Source: Sphaerisporangium dianthi
Lineage (GTDB): Bacteria > Actinomycetota > Actinomycetes > Streptosporangiales > Streptosporangiaceae
DNA: 64,000 nucleotides
Direction: 5' to 3'
NCBI RefSeq assembly: GCF_042654065.1
Contig: NZ_JBHSFP010000006.1
Span: 186,001-250,000 of the forward strand
Position numbers and translations under genes: made by a program. This document shows, in pieces, positions 1 to 9,595 of the stretch (the stretch's first letter is position 1; every line of letters begins with the position of its first letter). Below the pieces are notes generated by a model. The model saw nothing but the letters and a program-made list of their open reading frames with translations. It searched no databases and had not been told where the DNA came from.

Positions 1-3000
1 GGCGGTGGGCGGCACCGACTCTCGCTGCGCCGTCACCGTGCCGATCACGTCCACCAACGTGCTGACGTTCGTCAAGACGCCCAGCGCGGCCTCGGCGACC
101 CGGAGTGGCGTGGTCGGCTACACGATCACCATCTCGAACTCGGCGGCCTCGCCCTACGTGGGGGCGACGTTCACCGACCCGCTGACGGACGTGCTGGACG
201 ACGCGACCTACAACGCCGACGCCGCCGCTTCGTCCGGAACGGTGGGCTACACCGCGCCCACGCTGACCTGGACCGGAGACGTGCCGGCCGGTGGGTCGGT
301 CACCGTCACCTACTCGGTGACCGTCCACGCCACCAAGACCGGCGACGACATCCTGGCGAACACGCTCGTCTCCACCTCGCCGACCGGCAACTGCCTGTCC
401 GGCAGCGGTGACCCCCGCTGCGCCGCCACGGTGACGGTCGCCGAACTGACCATCGTCAACACCTCCGACGTGCCGACCACGACACCGGGTGCCCTCATCC
501 GTCTGACCTCCACTTTCACCAACACCGGGCAGACGCCTTACAACGGGATCAGCGTCTACTTCGACGGCACGGACCTGTCGGACGACGTCACGGGAAACGG
601 CGACCAGAGCGCCACTTCGGGCACCATGTCGGTCGGTACCGCCGGTCTCACGTGGACGGGTGACGTCCCTGTCGGCGGCGTGGTGGTGCTCAGCGCGTCT
701 TTCACGGTCAATGACCCGCCCACCGGCGACCGGGACATCGTCCTGCTCACCTCTTCCTCCGCGCCGGGCAACAACTGCTTCACGGGGAGCGGCGACCCGA
801 GGTGCACCACCGACGTGCGGATTCTGATTCCCGGGCTGACCATCACCAAGACCGGCAGCGCGGCGTTCACGGTCCCGGGAGGCACGGTCGGCTACACGAT
901 CACCCTGCACAACACCGGAGAGACGGCGTACACGGGCATCAGCGTCACCGACCAGCTGTCCGGCGTGCTGGACGACGCCGTCTACAACGACGACGGTTCG
1001 GCGAGCGGCGGCACCGTGTCGTTCGCGGGGACGGTCCTCACCTGGTCGGGGAACATCGCCGTCGGCGCGACGGTGACCGTCACCTACTCGGTCACCGTCC
1101 GTAATCCCGATCCCGGGGACAAGGTCCTGGTGAACCCGGTGTCCTCGGAGGCGGCGGGCAGCACCTGTACGTCCACGACACGGCCCGCGGCGTGCACCGC
1201 GACGGTGGGCGTGCTCACCCCGGCCCTGACGATCGTGAAGACGACCGGCGCCGCCACGACGACCCCGGGCGCCACGGTGAACTACACCGTCACGGTCACC
1301 AACACCGGCCAGACGGCCTACGCGGCGGCGACGTTCTCCGATTCGCTGGCGGGGGTGCTGGACGACGCGGTCTACAACGGCGACGCCGCCGCGTCGTCCG
1401 GGACGGTCTCCTTCTCCAGTCCAAGCCTGACGTGGACCGGCGCACTGGCCGTCGGCGCGGCGGCGACCGTGACCTATTCGGTGACGGTGAACTCGCCGGA
1501 CACGGGGAACAAGGTGCTGACGAACGCGGTGACGTCCTCCAGTTCGGGCAGCAACTGTCTCACCGGCGGGACCGATTCTCGGTGCCTGGCCACCGTCCCG
1601 GTCGGCGTGCTGACGATCGTCACGGCGACGGACATCTCGACGGCGGTGCCGACCGATGTGGTGCGTTACACGGTGACGGTGACCAACACCGGGCAGACGG
1701 CGTACGTCAACGGGGAGGCGAACTTCACCTTCTCGCTGGCGGGGGCGGAGGGCACCACCTACAACGGTGACGGCACGGCCACCTCGGGGAACCTGACCTT
1801 CAACCTGGACGGGACGGTGACCTGGGTCGGGGATCTGGCCATCGGGCAGAGCGTGACCGCGACCGCCTCGGTGACGGTCAACAATCCCTACACCGGCGCG
1901 GGCACGGTGACCAGCCTGGTCACCTCGACCACGCCGGGCAACACCTGCCCGGCCGGCGGGAGCGACCCCGGGTGTGTCACCACGGTCACCGTGCTGGTCC
2001 CGCAGCTGACCATCACCAAGTCCACCAACGTGGCCACCGCCACACCCGGCGACACGGTGACCTTCACCGTCACCGTCGCCAACACCGGCCCCACCGCCTA
2101 CACCGGGGCGAGTTTCACCGACTCGCTGACGACGGTGCTGACCGACGCGGTCTACAACAACGACGCCACCGCCTCCACCGGAACGGTGGGCTACACCGCG
2201 CCCAACCTCACCTGGACCGGCGACCTGGCCATCGGAGCCACCGCCACCATCACCTACACCGTCACCGTCCGCGACCCCGACCCCGGCGACAAACGCCCCT
2301 ACAACGGCGTCACCTCCACCACCCTGGGCAACAACTGCCCACCCGGCGGCACCGACCAGGCGTGCATCGCCCGCTTCACCGTCCTGATCCCCGCACTCAC
2401 CATCACCGTGACCGCAGGGGCGGCGACCGTCGTGGCGGCGGGCACCGTCACCTACACCGTCACGGTGGTCAACACCGGTCAGACGCCGTACACGGGTGTG
2501 ACGGTGGCCGATTCGCTCGCGGGGGTGGTGGACGACGCCGTCTACAACAACGACGCCACCGCGACCAGCGGCGCCGTCTCCTACACCGCGCCCACCCTGA
2601 CCTGGACCGGAAACCTGGCCGTCGGAGCCACCGCCACCATCACCTACACCGTCACCGCGAACAACCCGATCAGCGGCGACGGCGTGCTCACCACCACCGT
2701 CACCTCGGCGGCCGTGGGCGGCAACTGCCCGGTGGGGGGCACGGACGGCCGCTGCGGCGACACGGTCACGGTCATCGCGCAGAGCATCACCCTCAGCGAC
2801 CTGGGCGAGGGCTTCACGTTGACGGGGCTGCCCGACACCACGGTCCGCGGTGACGGCGTGGTGACGATGACCGTGGTGACCAACAGCCCGGGCGGCTACA
2901 GCGTCACGGCGCAGGCCGCCTCGGCGGTGCTCACCTCGCCCCGCACCGACGCCACCATCCCGATCTCCGCACTGAAGGTGCGCGAGACCGGCACGTCGTC

Positions 3001-3163
3001 CTTCCAGCCGCTGTCGGCGACCGTCCCTGTGCCCGTCCACCAGCAGTCCGGTCCCTCGGCACAGAACGGCGACGTTCTCAGGAATGACTACGAGGTGGAT
3101 ATTCCATTTGTCCCGTCCGGGCAGTATTCCGCGACGATCGACTATGTGGCGACCACGGAATAA
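1..3163 (+). CDS. DUF11-repeat surface protein, 5' partial
   Basis: The frame is open at the window edge and the first GTG lies inside a repeat, so the true start is upstream. At least 1052 residues are visible. About seven units of roughly 130 residues follow one another, each opening with an LTI(T/V)-type strand, continuing with N-T-G-Q-T and an L-T-W-T-G motif, and closing with an N-C-x7-8-C pair that probably forms a disulfide. This is the pattern of DUF11 beta-sandwich repeats in exported actinobacterial wall or aerial-surface proteins. The last 120 residues differ and match the whole mature product of the next gene. No C-terminal membrane segment or sorting motif is seen. The role is probably structural or adhesive; the substrate is unknown. 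Confidence 0.85.
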   Translation, partial: AVGGTDSRCAVTVPITSTNVLTFVKTPSAASATRSGVVGYTITISNSAASPYVGATFTDPLTDVLDDATYNADAAASSGTVGYTAPTLTWTGDVPAGGSVTVTYSVTVHATKTGDDILANTLVSTSPTGNCLSGSGDPRCAATVTVAELTIVNTSDVPTTTPGALIRLTSTFTNTGQTPYNGISVYFDGTDLSDDVTGNGDQSATSGTMSVGTAGLTWTGDVPVGGVVVLSASFTVNDPPTGDRDIVLLTSSSAPGNNCFTGSGDPRCTTDVRILIPGLTITKTGSAAFTVPGGTVGYTITLHNTGETAYTGISVTDQLSGVLDDAVYNDDGSASGGTVSFAGTVLTWSGNIAVGATVTVTYSVTVRNPDPGDKVLVNPVSSEAAGSTCTSTTRPAACTATVGVLTPALTIVKTTGAATTTPGATVNYTVTVTNTGQTAYAAATFSDSLAGVLDDAVYNGDAAASSGTVSFSSPSLTWTGALAVGAAATVTYSVTVNSPDTGNKVLTNAVTSSSSGSNCLTGGTDSRCLATVPVGVLTIVTATDISTAVPTDVVRYTVTVTNTGQTAYVNGEANFTFSLAGAEGTTYNGDGTATSGNLTFNLDGTVTWVGDLAIGQSVTATASVTVNNPYTGAGTVTSLVTSTTPGNTCPAGGSDPGCVTTVTVLVPQLTITKSTNVATATPGDTVTFTVTVANTGPTAYTGASFTDSLTTVLTDAVYNNDATASTGTVGYTAPNLTWTGDLAIGATATITYTVTVRDPDPGDKRPYNGVTSTTLGNNCPPGGTDQACIARFTVLIPALTITVTAGAATVVAAGTVTYTVTVVNTGQTPYTGVTVADSLAGVVDDAVYNNDATATSGAVSYTAPTLTWTGNLAVGATATITYTVTANNPISGDGVLTTTVTSAAVGGNCPVGGTDGRCGDTVTVIAQSITLSDLGEGFTLTGLPDTTVRGDGVVTMTVVTNSPGGYSVTAQAASAVLTSPRTDATIPISALKVRETGTSSFQPLSATVPVPVHQQSGPSAQNGDVLRNDYEVDIPFVPSGQYSATIDYVATTE

Positions 3164-3310
3164 TGTCGACGATGTCCGTTCTACGGTGTTTGCAGGGGCA
3201 ATTTCGTGCGGTAGGACTTTGAAATGCCAATGGTGCTGAAAGGCCTGTTCTCGGGGTTTGGTGATGGCATTTCCCGGTGATCATATTGATGCAACGGAGC
3301 TTCTAGGGAG

Positions 3311-3865
3311 TTGGTGTCGAAGGTGAACAGATATCGTGCGAAGTGGTGCGCGTGCCTCGCTGCGGGCGTGGGAGCCGCGGCTCTGGCAGCGGGAGTTTTC
3401 GGCTTCACGGCGTCATCGGTCCTGGCGGACACCGACACCGACAGCACGACCGCGAACGTCGTGGTGCTGTCGTCGATCACGCTGACGGGACTCACCGAGT
3501 CCTTCACCCTCACCGGCGCACCGGGAAGCGTCCCGACCACGGTGGCCGACCCGGTCACCATGACCGTGACCACGAACAACTTCGCCGGCTACAACGTGTC
3601 GGTCGTCCCGCGCACGGCGAACCTCACCGGCGCCACCCCCGGCAACACCGACGTCATCCCGGCGAACTCCCTGCAGGTCAACGGGCCGGTGCAGGGAGGC
3701 GCATACGTCAACCTGACCTATCCGACCCCGGTGGTGGTGGCCATCAAGAACACCGCCTCGGCCACGGACGGCGATCTCATCACCAACAATTACCGGATCA
3801 CCGTGCCGTTCGTGCGGCCGGACACCTACAGCGGCATCCTGGACTACGTCGCGACCACGTTGTAG
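3311..3865 (+). CDS. Small secreted beta-domain protein
   Basis: The 184-residue product has a basic N-terminus, a hydrophobic alanine-rich stretch and a probable signal peptidase I site after V-L-A near residue 37. The mature part resembles the C-terminal unit of the preceding repeat protein: both start with an S-I-T-L strand, share an F-T-L-T-G motif and end with D-Y-V-A-T-T. It therefore seems to be a free-standing copy of that terminal domain. The start is ambiguous among TTG 3311, GTG 3314 and GTG 3323; a GGGAG at 3306-3310 favours one of the GTGs. It lies in the same direction as its neighbours and may be co-expressed with them. It has no catalytic signature, and an anchoring or assembly role is only an inference. 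Confidence 0.75.
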   Translation: MVSKVNRYRAKWCACLAAGVGAAALAAGVFGFTASSVLADTDTDSTTANVVVLSSITLTGLTESFTLTGAPGSVPTTVADPVTMTVTTNNFAGYNVSVVPRTANLTGATPGNTDVIPANSLQVNGPVQGGAYVNLTYPTPVVVAIKNTASATDGDLITNNYRITVPFVRPDTYSGILDYVATTL

Positions 3866-4043
3866 AGGCGGGTTCCGGCCCGGCCACGGTGAGGGCCGGT
3901 ATTCGACCGCATTTCGTCAAAGACTTCGAGACGCGCCGGTGCGTGGAGCCGGATCCGCGCTCGCCGCCGTTACCGTGCGAGTCGCGAATTCCATTCGGCG
4001 AACTCGCACCGGCGTGGGTCTTTCGCTCGAAGGGTGGTTGCCG

Positions 4044-4817
4044 ATGTGCTTTCCGTTCGTCCTGAGGCGAGGATCCGGAGGCTTCGCATTCGCGTGGCGG
4101 GTGGCCGGCGCGGGCGTGGCCGCGGCGGTCGCACTGCTGCCCGCGGGGGTCGCGGCGGCCCGCGCGTCCACTCCTGGCCCGGCGACTCCCGGCCCGTCCA
4201 CTCCCGGCCCGGCGGCTCCGGGCCCGGGGGCTCCGGGCCAGGCCACGCCGCACCCGGTCACGCCGCACCCGGTCACTCCGCACCCGGACAGGCCGGAGCC
4301 GGACAAACCGAAGAAGGCCTACGCGCTGCGCATCGGCATCGAGAACGGCCGCCGCGACGTGGGGCCGGGCGACCGGCTCACGTACACGATCAAGGTGAGC
4401 AACAGCGGCAACGCCGACTCGCCGCCTCTGCTGCTGACCCAGACCCTGATACCGGGACTGCGGCTCATCTCCTCCGCACCCAAGGGCAAGGTGACGGACG
4501 GCCGCCTGACGTGGAGCAGGGTGGTGCCGGCGGGCGGGACCGGACAGTTCAGCACGACGGTCCAGGTCGGACGGCTGCCCTCGGGCACCCAGCGGCTCGC
4601 CGCCGTCGCCTGCGCCACGGCCAAGAAGGGCAAGCGGCCGATCGTCTGCGCCGCCGACTCCGACCGGCTGCCGGTCCCGGCCGTGGACGGGTCACGGTGG
4701 CCCTGGCCCGGCCTCTGGTACGCGGGCGCGGGCGTCGTCGCCGCGCTGGCGGCCCTGCTCGGCGTCCTCGCCCGCCGGAGAACCCTGCGGCGCAGGCAGT
4801 GGACGGCGCGACTGTAG
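4044..4817 (+). CDS. Membrane-anchored DUF11 protein
   Basis: The 257-residue protein starts at ATG 4044, preceded by AAGGG about nine bases upstream; the longer frame upstream lacks a ribosome-binding site. It has a signal peptide, then a low-complexity stalk of T-P-G-P and T-P-H-P repeats (about residues 40-85). A single DUF11-like domain follows, with the typical V-G-P-G-D-x-L-T-Y-T-I opening, and it contains one cysteine pair. A C-terminal membrane helix comes before an arginine-rich tail. It lies downstream of two other DUF11-type surface proteins, which suggests a shared surface layer or sheath, with this member as the membrane-tethered one. No enzyme motif is present. Confidence 0.75.
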   Translation: MCFPFVLRRGSGGFAFAWRVAGAGVAAAVALLPAGVAAARASTPGPATPGPSTPGPAAPGPGAPGQATPHPVTPHPVTPHPDRPEPDKPKKAYALRIGIENGRRDVGPGDRLTYTIKVSNSGNADSPPLLLTQTLIPGLRLISSAPKGKVTDGRLTWSRVVPAGGTGQFSTTVQVGRLPSGTQRLAAVACATAKKGKRPIVCAADSDRLPVPAVDGSRWPWPGLWYAGAGVVAALAALLGVLARRRTLRRRQWTARL

Positions 4818-4855
4818 CCTTGGTCCGTCCGCGAGGTGCACGAGCAGGGGGCAGG

Positions 4856-5686
4856 GTGAAACTTCTCCACTCCGGGAAGGTCCGGGACGTCTACGAGGAC
4901 CGCGGGGACATCATCCTCGTCGCCTCCGACCGCATGTCGGTGTACGACGTGATCCTGCCGACGCCCATCCCGGACAAGGGCAAGATCCTCACCAGGCTCT
5001 CGCTGTGGTGGTTCGAGCAGCTCGCCGACATCGTGCCCAACCACGTCATCTCGGCGACCGACGTCCCGGCCGAGTTCGCCGGCCGCGCGGTGCGCTGCCG
5101 CATGCTCGACATGGTGCAGGTCGAGTGCATCGCGCGCGGTTACCTGGCGGGGCTCGGCCTGAAGGAGTACCAGGCGCGGGGCTCGGTCTCGGGCGTGGCG
5201 CTGCCCCCCGGCCTCGTCGAGGGCTCCAAACTGCCCGAGCCGGTCTTCACCCCCACGACCAAGGCGCAGCTCGGCGCGCACGACGAGTTCATCACCTTCG
5301 GCGACGTGGCCGCGCAAGAGGGCGCCGAGGCCGCCGAGGAGCTGCGCCGCATCACGCTGGAGGTCTACCGGCGCGGCTCCGAGCTCGCCGCCGAGCGGGG
5401 CGTGGTCGTCGCCGACACCAAACTCGAGTTCGGCAGGGCCGCCGACGGCACGCTGGTGCTGGCGGACGAGGTGCTGACCTCCGACTCCTCCCGCTTCTGG
5501 CCGGCCGACCGGTGGAAGCCCGGCGGCCCGCAGTACGCCTTCGACAAGCAACTCGTCCGCGACTGGGCCACCGGCACCGGCTGGGACAAGAAGGAGCCCG
5601 GCCCCGAAGTGCCCGCCGAGATCGTCGAGCTCACCCGCGCCCGCTACATCGAGGCCTACGAGCGCATCACCGGCACGTCCTGGTGA
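4856..5686 (+). CDS. purC: SAICAR synthetase
   Basis: Phosphoribosylaminoimidazole-succinocarboxamide synthase joins CAIR and aspartate with ATP in step 8 of purine biosynthesis, in the cytosol. The 276-residue length is normal. Visible signatures are the N-terminal G-K-V-R-D-V-Y-E nucleotide-binding motif, the V-A-D-T-K-L-E-F-G motif in the middle, and D-E-V-x-T-x-D-S-S-R-F-W near residue 200. GTG 4856 is chosen because a G-rich Shine-Dalgarno (AGGGGG) lies just upstream and the family begins with this K-L-L-H-S-G-K motif; the longer open frame upstream is a shadow of the previous gene. Its last 20 bases overlap the end of the convergent helicase gene. No other pur genes are adjacent. Confidence 0.96.
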   Translation: MKLLHSGKVRDVYEDRGDIILVASDRMSVYDVILPTPIPDKGKILTRLSLWWFEQLADIVPNHVISATDVPAEFAGRAVRCRMLDMVQVECIARGYLAGLGLKEYQARGSVSGVALPPGLVEGSKLPEPVFTPTTKAQLGAHDEFITFGDVAAQEGAEAAEELRRITLEVYRRGSELAAERGVVVADTKLEFGRAADGTLVLADEVLTSDSSRFWPADRWKPGGPQYAFDKQLVRDWATGTGWDKKEPGPEVPAEIVELTRARYIEAYERITGTSW

Positions 5687-7940
5687 CCCGGCCGGGCCCC
5701 TCGGGCGGCTGACCCGCCCCGGCGTCCTCCGGAGGCGGGGTGCCGGGGGCCAGGGCGAGGCGCCGCTGTTCCTCCGCGACGATCTGCCGCGCCAGCGTCT
5801 GCTCGGAGATGTCGATCGCGTCGGGCGTCGACTCGGCGAGGTCGCTGTGGCGGGCGTAGGTGTCGAAGATCCTCGCCTTGGCGCGCAGGATGTCGAGCAT
5901 CCGCTGGTCCACGCTGTCGGCCGTCAGCAGCCGGTGCACCTGCACCTTGCGGGTCTGCCCCATGCGGTGGGCCCGGCCGGCCGCCTGGCTCTCCATGGTC
6001 GGCTTGACCTGCGGCTCGCAGATGACCACGACGGAGGCGGCCTGCAGGTTCAGCCCGAGACCCCCGGCCTGGATCTGGCTGAGCAGCACGGCGTGCCCGC
6101 GGGCGGCGCCGAAGGCGTCGACGATCCGCTGACGGGCGGTGACGGACAGCCCTCCGGAGATCGGGCCGTACGCCCGGCCGTCCAGCGCCTGGTGGACGGC
6201 GGACACGACGTCGCGGAAGTAGGAGAACACCACGACCTTCAGACCGTTGCCCGCGGCCTCCTCCACGAGCTCCAGCACCCGCTGGAGCTTGGCCGAGGTC
6301 CGCGGGACGGCGTAGGCGGCGCGGCGCATCGCCATGAAGTTCCCCTCGGCCACCGCGGCACGGTAGGCGGCCAGGTCGGCGGGGCTGAACTCCTCCCATT
6401 CGTCCACCATCACCAGGTCGGGCAGCTCGGTGAGGACGTCCTCCTGGTTGCGGCGCAGGTAGACGGGCGCCACGGCCCTGCGGAACGCCTGGGCGCCCGC
6501 CGCGGCGTCGCTGCCCCGCACGCCGGGCACCATGTCGGGCCGCAGGTGCCCGACCAGGTTGCGGAACTCCTCCACGCGGTTCTCCATCGGAGTCCCGGTC
6601 ATGAACAGCACCCGGTCGGTGCGGGCGCACCACTCGGCCACGGCCTGGGAGCGCCGCGTGGCCGGGTTCTTGACGTAGTGCGCCTCGTCCACCACCAGCA
6701 TGCTCAGCGTCACCTCGCCCGTCGTCGGCAGCCGGTGCAGGGAGTCGATGGTGGTCACCGCGACCCCGCCGCCGCGGACCCACTCGGCGAGGGCCGCGCC
6801 GCGGTCGGGGCCGTGCAGGCGGTAGGCCTTCAGCGTGCTGCGCGACTCGATCTCGCGCATCCAGTTGATCAGCACGCTGGCCGGGCAGGCGACGAGGAAG
6901 TGCCGCGCCCCGCCCGCCCAGAGGTGGGCGATGGCCGCGATGGCCTGGACGGTCTTGCCCAGCCCCATCTCGTCCCCGAGGATCACCCGCCGCTGGGCGA
7001 GGGCGAACCGCGCGCCGAACGCCTGGTAGCCGCGCAGGGACACCCGCCGGTGGACGTCGTCCAGCTCCTGGGCCCGCACCCGGGCCGAGATGACGTCGGG
7101 CAGGAAACCCTCGGCCGCGACGCGGTCGGGCTCCAGGGCGGCGATCTCGGCGAGGAGGTTGTAGTACTCGGGCGGGCGCAGCTCGAAGTCCGCCCACGCC
7201 TCGATGTCGGACGCCTGAGGGCGCAGCAGGTCGACCGAGGCCTGGTTGAGCAGCAGCGGCGTCCCGGACGCGGCCGCCGCCGCCAGCACGCCGGCCACAC
7301 CGGCGGCGGCCTCGCGCGCGCGGCGGCGCCCGTCTCGTCCCGCGAGCAGCATGCGCAGCCGGCTTCGCGCGGGCTGCGCCGCCGGCAGCAGCGCCCCGAG
7401 CTCCTCCTGCGCCGCCCTGGCCGCACGGCCGGCCCGCGGCAGGTCGGGACCGGCGGTCACCAGCCGGTGCAGCGCGATCAGCAGGGCCGTGGTCTCGGCG
7501 TCGCGCCTGTCCACGTCGATGCGCACGGCCACGGTCTCTTCGGCCGCCCGGGCGATCTGCCCGGCGGCGGCGTGCACCTGCGCCGCGGTCCGCGCGCCGA
7601 TGCCGGGCAGCAACTGCAGCGCGTACGGGGTCGCGTCCAGGATGTCCAGGACCGTCGCGTATCCGGCCTGCTCCAGCGTGCCGAGCCGAAGCCGCCCGTC
7701 GGTGACGTCCTTCAGGCGCGCCACGGGGATAGCGGCCAGGTCCGCCCGCGCCGAGCGGGCTCGCAGGGCCGACAGCGCCCGCTGGACGCCGGCGCGCGCG
7801 GCGGCGTCATCGGCGGCCAGCGCGCGGGCGGCGGCGAGCAGGCGCTCGGCCTCCGAAAGGAGGACTCTCACCTCCTCGGGCGTGGACGGCGCCGGCGTGG
7901 ACGACCTGGAGTCCGTTTCCCCGTGCCCGACCTTGTCCAT
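5667..7940 (-). CDS. SNF2-family DEAD/H helicase
   Basis: The 757-residue ATP-dependent DNA translocase has an N-terminal region with a helix-hairpin-helix (about residues 80-120, with L-L-P-G-I-G-A-R-T). Two RecA-like lobes follow. Lobe 1 carries the Walker A motif D-E-M-G-L-G-K-T, the D-E-A-H box followed by Y-V-K-N, and T-G-T-P. Lobe 2 carries G-L-G-L-N-L and the arginine-finger motif Q-x2-G-R-A-H-R-M-G-Q. This is the HepA/RapA-like SNF2 layout. ATG 7940 is preferred over ATG 7955 because a strong GGAGG lies seven bases before it. It probably acts in DNA repair or transcription recycling; the substrate is not evident from context. Its 3' end overlaps convergent purC by 20 bp. Confidence 0.92.
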   Translation of the reverse strand: MDKVGHGETDSRSSTPAPSTPEEVRVLLSEAERLLAAARALAADDAAARAGVQRALSALRARSARADLAAIPVARLKDVTDGRLRLGTLEQAGYATVLDILDATPYALQLLPGIGARTAAQVHAAAGQIARAAEETVAVRIDVDRRDAETTALLIALHRLVTAGPDLPRAGRAARAAQEELGALLPAAQPARSRLRMLLAGRDGRRRAREAAAGVAGVLAAAAASGTPLLLNQASVDLLRPQASDIEAWADFELRPPEYYNLLAEIAALEPDRVAAEGFLPDVISARVRAQELDDVHRRVSLRGYQAFGARFALAQRRVILGDEMGLGKTVQAIAAIAHLWAGGARHFLVACPASVLINWMREIESRSTLKAYRLHGPDRGAALAEWVRGGGVAVTTIDSLHRLPTTGEVTLSMLVVDEAHYVKNPATRRSQAVAEWCARTDRVLFMTGTPMENRVEEFRNLVGHLRPDMVPGVRGSDAAAGAQAFRRAVAPVYLRRNQEDVLTELPDLVMVDEWEEFSPADLAAYRAAVAEGNFMAMRRAAYAVPRTSAKLQRVLELVEEAAGNGLKVVVFSYFRDVVSAVHQALDGRAYGPISGGLSVTARQRIVDAFGAARGHAVLLSQIQAGGLGLNLQAASVVVICEPQVKPTMESQAAGRAHRMGQTRKVQVHRLLTADSVDQRMLDILRAKARIFDTYARHSDLAESTPDAIDISEQTLARQIVAEEQRRLALAPGTPPPEDAGAGQPPEGPGRVTRTCR

Positions 7941-8043
7941 GCCTCGCCCTCCCATGGTGGCCGAACGACAGGATCACGGTCGCGTGCCGCCCCGGCCGGT
8001 GTCAACGCGAAGGGTCACCATTCCCCGGCGGCCGCGCCGGAGT

Positions 8044-9507
8044 TCACTTCTTGCAGATGTTCTGGGTCGCGGTCTTGGCCGCCGGGGGCGCCGTGGCCGC
8101 CGGAGTGCTCGGAGCCGCGGTCTCCTTGACGGTGACCTTCTTGGTCCCGGAGTACTCGCTGCCGACGATCACCTCGATGCCGGGGACGTCCGCCTCGCGC
8201 AGGTCGGCGCCGGGGATGGCGGCGGCGACGGTGCGGGCGGACTCCTCGCGTCCGGCCGGGTAGCGCACCAGGGTGTCGGTGTGGTTCCTCGGGGTGGTGT
8301 CCCCGGGAGGGGACGGCACCAGGAAACCCGCCTTCAGCAGCTCGTTCTTGGTGCGCGCGCCCAGGCCGGCGATGGCGGTGCCGTTGACGACGCGGACCGC
8401 GATGCGCGACGGCGGGACGGTGAGCGCGGCCTTCGAGGGGGACGGCGAGGGCGACGCGCTCGCGCTCTTGGTGGCGGCGGGCTTGACCAGGGGCTCGTCC
8501 GCCTTGATGCGCCTGAACAGGTCGCGGGCCGCCGTCTTGTCCCACAGCACCGCCGACTCGCCGGTGGGGGCCTTGTAGTCCACATCGGCCAGCGGCACCG
8601 TCGTGAAGGCCACGTCGTCGGTGGAGACGTCCTTCAGCTGGTCGGCGAGGCCGAGCAGGTCCTTGGCGAGGGCCTGGTCGACGGTGAGGGTCTTGAGGGT
8701 GGAGGAGACCAGCGCGGTGAGCTTCGCCGGGTTGGCCAGGGTGCCGCCGCTCAGCGCCCGCTGGAGCAGGGCCGAGATGACCTGCTGCTGGCGGTCGATG
8801 CGGTCGAGGTCGGACCGGGCGGTGGCGCGGGTGCGCGCGTAGAACAGCGCCTTCACCCCGTCCAGCTCGAAGGTGCCCGGCTGGAGCTTGAACCCCGTGT
8901 GCTGGTCGTCGATCGCGACAGGGGTGCACACCGAGACGCCGCCCAGGGCGTCCACGACGTTGATGAACCCCAGCACGTTGACCTCGACGTAGTGGTTGAT
9001 GGTCAGCCCCGTGGCCTCGCGGACGGCGCGGACGGCGAGCGGGGCCCCGCCGAGGGAGTAGGCCGAGTTGATCTTGTGAGAGCCCTTGCCGGGGATGTCG
9101 ACCCAGCTGTCCCGGGGGAGGCTGACCACGGTGACCTTGGAATGGTCCTCCGACAGATGGATCACCATCATCGTATCGGTGCGCTGGCCGACCTCCCGGC
9201 CGAGATGGAGCTGGTTCTGCTGGCGGCGCGTGAGATCGTCGCGCTTGTCGACCCCGACGAGCAGGATGTTCATGGCGCCGCGGGCGTCCGACCCGGCCGT
9301 GCCGGCGTTGACGGACTTGATCTGGCTGGTGGCGTAGGTCGACAGGAACCACAGCACCCCCGACCCGAGGAGCACCGTGCTCGACAGGGCGCCGGTGACG
9401 ATCAGCCCGCGCAGGCCGGCCCGTGCCCGCCGTGTGCGGCGCTGCGACAGCCGGACGCCGCCGTAGGCGTCTCCGCCGACGTGGACGCCGGAGTCGTCGT
9501 CGGTCAC
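8044..9507 (-). CDS. LCP-family wall polymer ligase
   Basis: This LytR-CpsA-Psr protein (487 residues) would transfer lipid-linked glycopolymers to peptidoglycan on the outer face of the membrane. It has a short basic cytoplasmic N-terminus, one membrane helix (about residues 35-57), then the LCP core with N-I-L-L-V-G-V-D, R-T-D-T-M, S-L-P-R-D-S and H-K-I-N-S-A-Y, the residues that hold the pyrophosphate head group. A serine/alanine-rich linker and a C-terminal LytR_C domain follow. GTG 9507 is chosen because GGAGGGGG lies seven bases upstream; the longer frame runs into the divergent gene. It is divergent from a GT2 glycosyltransferase and opens the envelope-polymer region. A second LCP gene lies at 56904. 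Confidence 0.93.
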   Translation of the reverse strand: MTDDDSGVHVGGDAYGGVRLSQRRTRRARAGLRGLIVTGALSSTVLLGSGVLWFLSTYATSQIKSVNAGTAGSDARGAMNILLVGVDKRDDLTRRQQNQLHLGREVGQRTDTMMVIHLSEDHSKVTVVSLPRDSWVDIPGKGSHKINSAYSLGGAPLAVRAVREATGLTINHYVEVNVLGFINVVDALGGVSVCTPVAIDDQHTGFKLQPGTFELDGVKALFYARTRATARSDLDRIDRQQQVISALLQRALSGGTLANPAKLTALVSSTLKTLTVDQALAKDLLGLADQLKDVSTDDVAFTTVPLADVDYKAPTGESAVLWDKTAARDLFRRIKADEPLVKPAATKSASASPSPSPSKAALTVPPSRIAVRVVNGTAIAGLGARTKNELLKAGFLVPSPPGDTTPRNHTDTLVRYPAGREESARTVAAAIPGADLREADVPGIEVIVGSEYSGTKKVTVKETAAPSTPAATAPPAAKTATQNICKK

Positions 9508-9595
9508 CTGGTGGCCCCCTCCGCGTCGAACGCTCACCGGTGAGGACGCTCGCGTCGCCCGATGGGTTGCCGTCCCCACCCGCTCGTACAGTAGC

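Noticed and set aside
4034..4855. Extended N-terminus for PurC from the longer open frame
   Set aside because: The upstream translation is arginine/glycine-rich shadow sequence of the DUF11 gene; a GTG with a strong Shine-Dalgarno fits the family start.
5847..9543. Long + strand open frames opposite the helicase and LCP genes
   Set aside because: They are antisense shadows of genes with clear motifs, and their translations are low-complexity arginine/glycine-rich sequence typical of GC-rich antisense frames.
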